A stretch of 5,552 nucleotides of DNA from BTRG01 sp036986275 (lineage in GTDB: Bacteria > Pseudomonadota > Gammaproteobacteria > Acidiferrobacterales > SZUA-150): NCBI GenBank assembly GCA_036986275.1, contig BTRG01000086.1:1-5552 (forward strand), given 5' to 3'. The translations under genes and the position numbers were made by a program. Under the pieces are notes generated by a model. It was given only the letters and a program-made list of their open reading frames with translations. It did not search any database and was not told the DNA's origin. Positions 1 through 5,552 of this stretch are shown here, in pieces (within the stretch, counting starts at the first letter, position 1; every line of letters starts with the position of its first letter).

Positions 1-449
1 CGCCATACCGGCTTCAGGCCAAACAATGTTTCTTGCCGCACAGTACGCAGCAGGAAGCTTGTGCCCTTGATAACCGGTGAGCGGTCCCGAGGCTTCTGGG
101 TAGTCATTACTACGATGGTGCGGAATATCTGCTCCGTCAGCTCCCAGTACTCGGCTGCGCTCCAACCGCCGATGTAACAGGATGCATACAACCGATCCGC
201 AATCAGCCAGGGATCTTCCAGCGCGATGTCGGATGTTCGTGATTCCAGTGGCACAGAGACATACAGCCCGCGCCGCACACGTGACAGCCAGCCCTTGCTC
301 GCCCAACGCGCCAGCTTCTTCGCTGCAGCGACCCGCGATACATCGAGAATCGTAGCTGCCTCGCCTACGGAAACAGCACCTTTCGTGCCGCGAATTACCG
401 CAGACAACTGTTTTCTATCAGTTTTTCCAAGACCCGATACTGCCTGCAT
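1..449 (-). CDS. abiEi: AbiEi-family type IV antitoxin / winged-helix regulator (3' end cut by window edge)
   Basis: The first 149 codons of a protein that continues beyond the left edge. Residues about 12-65 read as a winged helix-turn-helix: a helical stretch with SVGEAATILDVSR, then AKKLARWASKGWL and the wing SRVRRGLYVSV, which is the hallmark N-terminus of AbiEi-type antitoxins. It is followed by the family signature YIGGWSAAEYWELTEQIF (residues 92-109). In characterised AbiE systems AbiEi neutralises the nucleotidyltransferase toxin AbiEii without binding it and represses its own promoter; the toxin gene is usually immediately downstream, here off the left edge. The ATG at 449-447 has an AGGA ribosome site six bases upstream (456-459), which supports this start, although the frame stays open for a short way further. 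The palindrome-rich region upstream may be its operator. The C-terminal domain is missing, so a stand-alone AbiEi-like transcription factor cannot be excluded. Confidence 0.75.
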   Translation of the reverse strand, partial: MQAVSGLGKTDRKQLSAVIRGTKGAVSVGEAATILDVSRVAAAKKLARWASKGWLSRVRRGLYVSVPLESRTSDIALEDPWLIADRLYASCYIGGWSAAEYWELTEQIFRTIVVMTTQKPRDRSPVIKGTSFLLRTVRQETLFGLKPVW

Positions 450-493
450 GATATATCCTATGTGCGTTATTTCACTCAATCTATGAAATATTA

Positions 494-582
494 CATATAG
501 AGTATACTAATACGGGAGGGAAAGTATAGTGTATATGTTGTTCTTCACTATTCCAGTGAATTCACGCGCTTCTACTATACTT
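494..582. promoter_or_regulatory. Palindrome cluster upstream of abiEi, candidate autoregulatory operator
   Basis: Several dyads are packed in here. AGTATACT (501-508) is a perfect palindrome. AAGTATAGT (522-530) and ACTATACTT (574-582) form a perfect 9-base inverted repeat, so the core AGTATA(C/G)T occurs three times. Between the arms, TTCACT (544-549) and AGTGAA (555-560) form a 6-base inverted repeat with a 5-base spacer, and GTGAATTCAC (556-565) is a perfect 10-base palindrome. AbiEi proteins are known to repress their own promoters by binding inverted repeats just upstream of the gene, and this cluster ends about 45 bases from the abiEi start. The repeats are seen directly; their role as an operator is inferred. 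On the minus strand TATACT (506-501) could be a -10 element, but I found no convincing -35 at proper spacing. Confidence 0.35.
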
Positions 583-677
583 CATTTATCACACACCACG
601 CCTGCTAACCTACGGGCATCTTTAAGGGGCGTCCACACTCAGTACATTTGACGAATAAGGTTTATCGATTTGCTGGC

Positions 678-698
678 AGGTAAACCCACGGTTTACCT
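678..698. repeat. Perfect 9-base hairpin spanning the stop codon of the DUF6933 gene
   Basis: AGGTAAACC (678-686), a 3-base loop, then GGTTTACCT (690-698). The stop codon of the minus-strand gene (695-693) lies inside the arm, so the structure would form at the 3' end of that transcript. No run of T follows on either strand, so it is not a classical intrinsic terminator. A near-copy of one arm, GGTTTATC, lies at 659-666. It may stabilise or punctuate the mRNA, or be a protein-binding site; the sequence alone does not decide. Confidence 0.5.
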
Positions 699-1199
699 AT
701 CCGCTACGAGTTCAATCATTGCTCTTTCGGGCCAGAGCACCTTGCCGTACACCGTGGCAGGCCGGTGATTCAGTTCACAGGATACGACGAGTGGATCGAG
801 GTCTAGTACATTGGGTACGCGCATGATCCGAGCATCCAGATCCTGACGCGCTATCCGCATAGAGCCCTGCACCGATCGATCGGTAGCCGCATCAAACCGT
901 GCCGGCCCCAGACTCAACTCGACTTTTCTGATCTGTGCAGTGGGGCACCCCATCGCCTGCAGCGTCGCAAAATATAACTCCCGGAACCACTTGCCGCCAA
1001 GCTCGGCAAGATGCACCTTGCGCAAACCCGGCAGGAACAACACATACCGAGTCAAGTCATGACAGAACATCACACATTGCCGGTGATCGATGGTATACAT
1101 TTGAGCGTGCAAACTGCCCAACAGGCAATCCTCTTCCAGCGGCGTCGAGGATACCTCTGGCAATTTATTCGCCAGTTTCTTCGTACAATGAATAATCAT
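693..1199 (-). CDS. DUF6933-type protein of unknown function
   Basis: A complete 168-residue soluble protein with no signal peptide or membrane segment. I recognise it from memory as DUF6933-like: it opens MIIHCTKKLANKL, has a segment with LHAQMYTIDHRQCVMFCHD (residues 30-48) and RYVLFLPGL (51-59), then DRSVQGSMR (107-115) and a late LNHRPATVYGKVLWP (143-157). The opening resembles a small beta-rich fold in which a conserved basic stretch (TKKL) follows the first strand. No catalytic motif is obvious and I will not assign a function. The ATG at 1199-1197 has only a weak ribosome site (GACGG just upstream), but an MIIxCTKK start is what this family shows. It lies 53 bases downstream of the phosphatase fragment and 243 bases upstream of abiEi on the same strand, among accessory genes, so a mobile or defence-associated role is possible but unproven. 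Confidence 0.7.
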   Translation of the reverse strand: MIIHCTKKLANKLPEVSSTPLEEDCLLGSLHAQMYTIDHRQCVMFCHDLTRYVLFLPGLRKVHLAELGGKWFRELYFATLQAMGCPTAQIRKVELSLGPARFDAATDRSVQGSMRIARQDLDARIMRVPNVLDLDPLVVSCELNHRPATVYGKVLWPERAMIELVADR

Positions 1200-1252
1200 G
1201 CCGTCGAGTATTTATCTGGATGAAGAACTCCAATGGCTTGCAAGCTGGTAGC

Positions 1253-1798
1253 TCATTCACTGAACCAGCATTCTATACTCGCTATCGAGTGAGTCACCGG
1301 CCTGTCCTGCTCCTGCTCATTCGTGTCTGATACTTTTTGCTCTCCATAGAGACGAAACGTCACCATTTCTTTCTCCGGATCAACCTGTATCAAGGAAAAG
1401 TTACTGTCGGTATACAAGGCAAGACGCTCAAAATGGTAACCATCCGTTGAATCTCCGTTTTCCGCCACGGTATTCCCCAGCAACCAGCCAAGTGCACGCG
1501 GCTTGTTGTAGGTAATCGCGCTGGAAGTCAGCTGGTACATGGTTGCACCGTTCCTACTGTCGACCATCCGGAATGCAGCAGACGTGTGCACATCCCCGCT
1601 CAGGATGCAGATCCTGATACCCCGGTCTGCGGCCGTAAACAGCGCCCTGATGAGGGCCTTGCGTTCGGAATCATGTTTCTCGTGCTCCCAGGCATCGCGC
1701 AGATCGTCCTGCAAATCCGCCAGATCAGCGAGGACACTATCATCCTGGTTGACCAGCACTGGCAGCATGTGGAGTACCGGTACGGCCAGGTACCGGAA
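1253..1798 (-). pseudogene. C-terminal remnant of a PhoD-like (alkaline phosphatase D family) metallophosphoesterase
   Basis: The frame ends at the TGA at 1255-1253 and carries only the last part of a PhoD-like phosphatase. Visible are the LSGDVH motif (residues 56-61 counted from the ATG at 1768), whose histidine is a metal ligand in this superfamily, preceded by DDLRDAWEHEKHDSERKALI (21-40) and followed by MYQLTSSAITYNKPRALGW (77-95), both typical of the C-terminal section. Similarity seems to continue upstream of that ATG through RYLAVPVLH to about 1798. The frame then stays open to a TGA at 1876-1874, but reads as unrelated sequence with no start codon of the usual kind. The N-terminal metal-binding half of a normal enzyme of several hundred residues is absent, so the ORF cannot be an active phosphatase. 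A short protein from the ATG at 1768 (171 residues) could still be made. Truncation next to the divergent operon suggests a rearrangement breakpoint. Confidence 0.65.
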
Positions 1799-1842
1799 AC
1801 CGTGGCGGTGATTCTGCCTTTGACGGCCTTCAGATTGCCGGC

Positions 1843-1874
1843 TTGACCGAATCAGTCTGTAATATTCCGATAAT
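1843..1874 (+). promoter_or_regulatory. Weak candidate sigma-70 promoter for the catabolic operon
   Basis: The 144 bases between the phosphatase remnant and the ligase gene must hold the promoter of the plus-strand operon. The best pair I see is TTGACC (1843-1848) and GATAAT (1869-1874), but the 20-base spacing is longer than optimal. Downstream, GTTTA-C-TAAAC (1885-1895) is a small dyad that could be an operator. No riboswitch or attenuator structure was recognised. Confidence 0.2.
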
Positions 1875-1928
1875 CATGCTATATGTTTACTAAACTTTAC
1901 GTGGAACCCGAAAAAAACGAATATCGAC

Positions 1929-1933
1929 AGGAG
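1929..1933 (+). promoter_or_regulatory. Ribosome binding site of the glutamine-synthetase-like gene
   Basis: AGGAG lies nine bases before the ATG at 1943, the strongest Shine-Dalgarno match in the window. It fixes the start of the first gene of the operon. A TGA immediately before the start, overlapping it in another frame, is not informative. Confidence 0.75.
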
Positions 1934-1942
1934 ATTTTTTGA

Positions 1943-3310
1943 ATGGGGGCAAGACAGGTAAAAACCGTTGCTGACGCCAGAGAAATAGTCACCGCCCGTG
2001 AATTGTCGCACGTTAAGGTCGGTGTGTTTGATATAGATGGCATATTGCGCGGCAAGTACATATCCCGTGAAAAGTTTTTGTCTGCGCTGGATAAGGGATT
2101 TGGATTTTGTGATGTTGTACTTGGCTGGGATTCCAATGACCAGTTGTACGATAACGTGAAATATACCGGATGGCATACCGGTTATCCAGATGCGCCGGTA
2201 CGTATCCTGCCGGAGTCCTGTCGCAAGATTCCGTTTGAACCGGACACGCTGTTTTTTCTCGCTGAATTTTCCGGTCCCGCTGAGCGGGTCTGCCCGCGCG
2301 GCGTCCTGCGACGCGTCATCGAAAAAGCAAACGCCATGGGGTTTTCCGCACATGCTGGCTTCGAGTACGAATTTTTTGTGTTTAACGAAACACGCGAATC
2401 CATACGCGAAAAACACTACCACGATTTGAAGACTCTGGCCCCTGGTAATTTTGGCTACTCGGTTTTACGCAATAGTGTTGACACCGGAATATACCAGCAA
2501 ATACTGGATACCGCTGAGTCAATGGATTTTCCACTCGAGAGCCTGCACGAAGAAACCGGGCCTGGCGTACTGGAAGCCGCGCTTGCTGTGGATTCCGCCC
2601 TCAATGCTGCCGACAAAGCGGCGTTATTCAAAACCTTCGCCAAAGTGATTGCGCAGAGACAGGGTCTGCTGGCAACCTTCATGGCCAGGTGGTCGCCGGA
2701 CTGGCCGGGGCAAAGTGGCCATATTCATATTTCTTTAAAAGACGGCGAAGACAAACCCGTGTTTTTCGATTCCGCTGCTAGCAACAACATGAGTGATGTC
2801 ATGTACCATTTTATCGCGGGGCAACAAAAGCTGATGCCGGAATTATTGGCCATGATCGCTCCAACTATCAATGCCTATTCACGACTTGTGCCCGGCTTCT
2901 GGGCACCCACGGTGGCAACCTGGGGCGTGGACAATCGCACCTGTGCGCTACGCGTCATTGCGGGCAGTGAACAGGCGCAACGGGTTGAGTATCGTGTGGG
3001 TGCGGCCGACGCCAATCCCTATCTTATCCTGGCGGCGGCGCTGGCATCCGGGCTATGGGGTATTGAACAAGGGCTGCAACCGGAAGCCAGGGTGGACGGC
3101 AATGCCTACGATCAACACTTTCCGGAGCACCTGCATTTCCCCACTACCCTGTGGGATGCGGCGCAACATTTGAAACGGTCCACTATTGCCAGGCAAGCGT
3201 TTGGCGATGAATTTGTCGAGCATTTCGCGGCGAGTCGTGAATGGGAAGAACGCGAATTTCGCAAGCATATTACAGACTGGGAACTGGGTCGTTACCTGGA
3301 AATCATCTGA
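1943..3310 (+). CDS. Glutamine synthetase family amine ligase, probable gamma-glutamyl-amide synthetase
   Basis: A 455-residue glutamine-synthetase-fold enzyme of normal length. A beta-Grasp N-terminal domain (about 20-110, with VKVGVFDIDGILRGKY) precedes the catalytic domain. Active-site motifs are intact: FEYEFFVF (E141, E143), HEETGPGVLE (E204, E211), SGHIHISL (H260, H262), NAYSRLVPG (R314), the arginine-rich stretch NRTCALRV (R332, R337) and VEYRVGAADANPYL (E349, R351). These are the metal, ATP and glutamate ligands of the family. The DGSS motif that orders the ammonia pocket in true glutamine synthetases is replaced by GWDSNDQLYDN (61-71), and the adenylylation loop NLYDLPPE is reduced to GNAYD (386-390). 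This favours a relative such as PuuA, IpuC or GlnA4-type enzymes, which ligate glutamate to an organic amine using ATP in the cytoplasm. Its two co-transcribed dehydrogenases support catabolism over ammonia assimilation. The amine is not known; ethanolamine or another amino alcohol is an inference. Confidence 0.85.
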   Translation: MGARQVKTVADAREIVTARELSHVKVGVFDIDGILRGKYISREKFLSALDKGFGFCDVVLGWDSNDQLYDNVKYTGWHTGYPDAPVRILPESCRKIPFEPDTLFFLAEFSGPAERVCPRGVLRRVIEKANAMGFSAHAGFEYEFFVFNETRESIREKHYHDLKTLAPGNFGYSVLRNSVDTGIYQQILDTAESMDFPLESLHEETGPGVLEAALAVDSALNAADKAALFKTFAKVIAQRQGLLATFMARWSPDWPGQSGHIHISLKDGEDKPVFFDSAASNNMSDVMYHFIAGQQKLMPELLAMIAPTINAYSRLVPGFWAPTVATWGVDNRTCALRVIAGSEQAQRVEYRVGAADANPYLILAAALASGLWGIEQGLQPEARVDGNAYDQHFPEHLHFPTTLWDAAQHLKRSTIARQAFGDEFVEHFAASREWEEREFRKHITDWELGRYLEII

Positions 3311-3311
3311 C

Positions 3312-4718
3312 ATGGAAATAACGGATGTGATGCAAATTGTATCGCCGGTGGATGGACGTATATACGCGGAGCGACCATTTGCCTCGGAGCGAGACATCCG
3401 TCACGCGCTCAGTTTGAGCATTGCAGCCCAGCAAAAATGGCGACAAACACCGCTCGCAGAACGCCAGTCCGTTTGTCTGGCGGCAATCGATGCCCTGCTG
3501 AAAAATAAACAGGAGATTGGTAAAGAACTCAGCTGGCAAATGGGGCGTCCCATCCGCTATGCGCCTGGCGAAATAGACGGGTTTGCCGAGAGAGCCCGCT
3601 ATATGATCGGCATCGCGGAGCAGCAATTGTCGGATATTCCACTCGCAGACGGCGGCCATGGTGTTACGCGTTACATTCAGCGCGAACCCGTTGGCGTGGT
3701 TTTTTCCATCATACCGTGGAACTACCCCTATCTTACCGCGGTGAATTCGATCATTCCCGCCATTGTGGCCGGCAACGTGGTATTGATGAAACCCTCCTCA
3801 CAGACGGCGATCACCGCGGAGCGTATCGCCGAGGCATTTAAATCCGCCAATCTTCCCGAAGGGGTATTTCAGAAACTGTTGCTGACTCATGAAGCAACCG
3901 TAAAAATTATTGCCACCGGGCAAATTGATTACGTCGCGTTTACCGGCTCCGTGGAGAGCGGATCATCCATTGAACAGGCCGCCGCCGGGCGTTTCATTGA
4001 TGTCGGCCTGGAGCTGGGCGGCAAGGACCCCGCATATGTTCGCGCCGATGCTGACATGGCTTTCGCGATCGAGAATATTGCGGATGGCGGGTTTTTCAAT
4101 TCCGGGCAATCCTGTTGTGCCATCGAACGCATATACGTGCATCAGGATGTTTATCGGCCCTTCGTGGACGGTCTCGTGGACCTGGTGAGCCAATACCGCT
4201 TAGGTAACCCTCTCAACCCGGAAACAACCCTTGGCCCGATGGTGCGCGCAGGTATCGCAGATCGGGTCAGAAAACAGATTCAACAGGCGCTGGAAAAAGG
4301 TGCGCAGGCCTGTATTGATGACAAAATATTTGGTGTTGATTCAGAAAAGCAGGGCAAGGCCAACCTGGCGCCACAGGTGTTAGTCAATGTCGATCACACG
4401 ATGCCGGTAATGACCAAAGAAACCTTTGGCCCCGTGGTCGGAATTATGAAAGTCTCTTCGGATGAACAGGCGATTCAATTGATGAATGATAGCGCTTACG
4501 GTTTGACCGCGTCGGTGTGGACACAGGACCAACAGGCTGCCATCGACATTGGAAAACAGGTGCGAACCGGAACCTGGTTTATGAATCGTTGTGACTATCT
4601 TGACCCGGCTCTGGCATGGACGGGCATCAAACATTCCGGAAAAGGGTGTAGCTTGTCAGCGTTTGGTTATCAAAAATTGACGAGACCTAAGTCATTTTAT
4701 CTCAGGGCGGCCCACTAA
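3312..4718 (+). CDS. NAD(P)-dependent aldehyde dehydrogenase
   Basis: A 468-residue cytoplasmic aldehyde dehydrogenase that oxidises an aldehyde to the carboxylate. Every core element is present: IIPWNYPY with the catalytic-pocket asparagine N137, the cofactor lysine K160 in VLMKPSS, the Rossmann loop FTGS (210-213), the general base E234 in LELGGK, the nucleophile C268 in GQSCCA (34 residues after the glutamate, the usual spacing), and KETFGPV (369-375). The C-terminus keeps the HSGKG segment (441-445). I place the start at the ATG at 3312, one base after the preceding stop; its ribosome site is poor (TGGA at 3297-3300), suggesting translational coupling. The frame is open for 42 more codons upstream inside the ligase gene, but those residues do not look like aldehyde dehydrogenase. 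The ATG at 3330 is an alternative. Substrate class (succinate semialdehyde-like, or a gamma-glutamyl aminoaldehyde as for PuuC) is inferred only from the operon. Confidence 0.88.
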   Translation: MEITDVMQIVSPVDGRIYAERPFASERDIRHALSLSIAAQQKWRQTPLAERQSVCLAAIDALLKNKQEIGKELSWQMGRPIRYAPGEIDGFAERARYMIGIAEQQLSDIPLADGGHGVTRYIQREPVGVVFSIIPWNYPYLTAVNSIIPAIVAGNVVLMKPSSQTAITAERIAEAFKSANLPEGVFQKLLLTHEATVKIIATGQIDYVAFTGSVESGSSIEQAAAGRFIDVGLELGGKDPAYVRADADMAFAIENIADGGFFNSGQSCCAIERIYVHQDVYRPFVDGLVDLVSQYRLGNPLNPETTLGPMVRAGIADRVRKQIQQALEKGAQACIDDKIFGVDSEKQGKANLAPQVLVNVDHTMPVMTKETFGPVVGIMKVSSDEQAIQLMNDSAYGLTASVWTQDQQAAIDIGKQVRTGTWFMNRCDYLDPALAWTGIKHSGKGCSLSAFGYQKLTRPKSFYLRAAH

Positions 4719-5552
4719 ATGAAATTACAGGGAAACTGGAATTACCCAACGACCATCTGGTTCGGTAGCGGCCGAATATCAGAGTTGGCCGATGCGTGTT
4801 CAAATTTGGGTATTCGCAATCCTTTATTGGTCACCGACCCGGGGCTGGCATCACTTCCCATGATTGCAGAGGCCGTTTCCGCCAACCGGTCGGCGGGCAT
4901 AGACACCGGGCTGTTCAGCAATATTAAATCCAACCCCAACTGCGCAAACATCGAGGCCGGTGTAAAACAATACAACAGTGGCCGACATGATGGCGTTATT
5001 GCATTTGGCGGCGGCAGCGCCCTTGATGCCGGCAAGGCGATCGCACTGATGGCCGGCCAGTCTCTCAGTCTCTGGGATTTTGAGGATGTCGGCGACAACT
5101 GGACACGGGTGGACACCGATGGCATCGCACCAGTGGTCGCGGTGCCCACTACGGCGGGCACCGGTTCTGAAGTGGGTCGCGCTGCTGTGATTGTTGATGA
5201 AACCAGTCACAGAAAAGTCATTATATTTCATCCAAAAATATTGCCCGGTATCGTGATTGCGGACCCTCAACTCACCGTGGGTCTACCCCCTGACACCACC
5301 GCCGCTACCGGCATGGATGCGCTGTCACACAATCTTGAGGCCTATTGTTCGCCGGGCTATCACCCGATGGCCGATGGCATTGCACTGGAGGGAATGTGTT
5401 TGATAAAGCAGTGGCTGGCAGTGGCTTGCAATGAGCCGGAAAACCTGGCGGCAAGAAGCCACATGCTCATCGCATCAAGCATGGGAGCCACCGCGTTTCA
5501 AAAAGGCCTCGGGGCAATGCATGCACTGGCCCATCCCCTGGGCGCTTTATAC
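4719..5552 (+). CDS. Iron-containing (group III) alcohol dehydrogenase, 3' end cut by window edge
   Basis: The first 278 codons of a protein that normally has about 380-390 residues. It interconverts an alcohol and an aldehyde with NAD(P). The N-terminal nucleotide-binding domain has FGSGR (15-19), GGGSALDAGKA (97-107) and VPTTAGTGSE (142-151). The metal-binding domain begins with GMDALSHNLEAY, giving ligands D200 and H204, and AMHALAHPLG gives the third ligand H268 and the conserved H272. The fourth ligand, a histidine about ten residues further on, lies past the right edge. The ATG follows the aldehyde dehydrogenase stop without a spacer (TAAATG), and AGGGCGG at 4704-4710 sits eight bases upstream as ribosome site. 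The family acts on small primary alcohols and diols (FucO, DhaT, AdhB types). Here a hydroxylated gamma-glutamyl amide is a plausible substrate; this is inferred from the neighbours. Confidence 0.88.
   Translation, partial: MKLQGNWNYPTTIWFGSGRISELADACSNLGIRNPLLVTDPGLASLPMIAEAVSANRSAGIDTGLFSNIKSNPNCANIEAGVKQYNSGRHDGVIAFGGGSALDAGKAIALMAGQSLSLWDFEDVGDNWTRVDTDGIAPVVAVPTTAGTGSEVGRAAVIVDETSHRKVIIFHPKILPGIVIADPQLTVGLPPDTTAATGMDALSHNLEAYCSPGYHPMADGIALEGMCLIKQWLAVACNEPENLAARSHMLIASSMGATAFQKGLGAMHALAHPLGALY

Noticed and set aside
226..486. Plus-strand open frame opposite abiEi
   Set aside because: It is a shadow of the minus-strand gene, which has clear family motifs and a ribosome site; the plus-strand product has low complexity and no recognisable features.
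535..651. Short plus-strand ORF (38 codons) in the gap between abiEi and the DUF6933 gene
   Set aside because: The only purine-rich stretch upstream (GGGAGGG at 514-520) is 14 bases from the ATG, the product resembles nothing I know, and the ORF runs across the palindrome cluster that better explains the region.
1236..1245. GCTTGCAAGC palindrome between the phosphatase remnant and the DUF6933 gene, as a terminator
   Set aside because: The self-complementary ten bases leave no loop and no T-tract follows on either strand, so it is not a terminator and is probably chance.
1803..1817. Possible sigma-54 promoter (TGGC ... CTGC with GG and GC ten bases apart)
   Set aside because: The key dinucleotides have correct spacing and nitrogen control would suit the operon, but the rest of the match is weak, it falls at the edge of the phosphatase remnant, and such matches are common by chance.
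1539..1846. Overlapping plus-strand frames opposite the phosphatase remnant
   Set aside because: Both are serine- and arginine-rich or otherwise nondescript antisense readings; the minus strand carries the recognisable LSGDVH motif.
3186..3311. Upstream extension of the aldehyde dehydrogenase by 42 codons inside the ligase gene
   Set aside because: The extra residues do not resemble an aldehyde dehydrogenase N-terminus and overlap the conserved end of the ligase; the ATG at 3312 gives a normal family length.
4742..5270. Two minus-strand open frames opposite the alcohol dehydrogenase
   Set aside because: They mirror the strongly supported plus-strand alcohol dehydrogenase with its metal and nucleotide motifs and show no features of their own.

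Overview
The window looks like proteobacterial chromosome, most likely from a gammaproteobacterium. This rests on moderate GC, compact operon organisation and the general look of the proteins; no rRNA or other taxonomic marker is present, so it is an impression and not a measurement. No tRNA, rRNA, CRISPR array, or recognisable transposase or integrase was seen.

Left half (1 to about 1800): everything is on the minus strand and looks like accessory material. In transcription order there is the C-terminal fragment of a PhoD-like phosphatase (stop at 1253), a complete DUF6933-type protein of unknown function (693-1199), a 243-base non-coding stretch rich in short palindromes, and the first 149 codons of an AbiEi-family antitoxin/regulator that runs off the left edge. 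In type IV AbiE toxin-antitoxin systems the AbiEii nucleotidyltransferase toxin normally lies directly downstream of abiEi, which here would be outside the window. The palindromes upstream of abiEi (494-582) fit the known habit of AbiEi of binding inverted repeats in its own promoter.

Right half (1943 to the right edge): a plus-strand operon with almost no spacing between genes. It holds a glutamine-synthetase-fold amine ligase (1943-3310), an NAD(P)-dependent aldehyde dehydrogenase (start 3312, one base after the previous stop) and an iron-containing alcohol dehydrogenase (start 4719, directly after the previous stop, cut by the right edge). Read together, the operon suggests catabolism of an amino alcohol through gamma-glutamyl intermediates. 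The ligase would cap the amine with glutamate, the alcohol dehydrogenase would oxidise the hydroxyl to an aldehyde, and the aldehyde dehydrogenase would oxidise that to a carboxylate. A hydrolase to release glutamate would be needed and is not in the window. The substrate is inference (ethanolamine, alaninol and aminopropanol are candidates).

The junction between the halves (about 1800-1942) holds the upstream region of the catabolic operon and the broken end of the phosphatase fragment. It looks like a boundary where rearrangement has occurred. I did not find a clearly new molecular system. The best leads are the gamma-glutamylation operon, the DUF6933 gene beside abiE, and the palindromic control region of abiEi.
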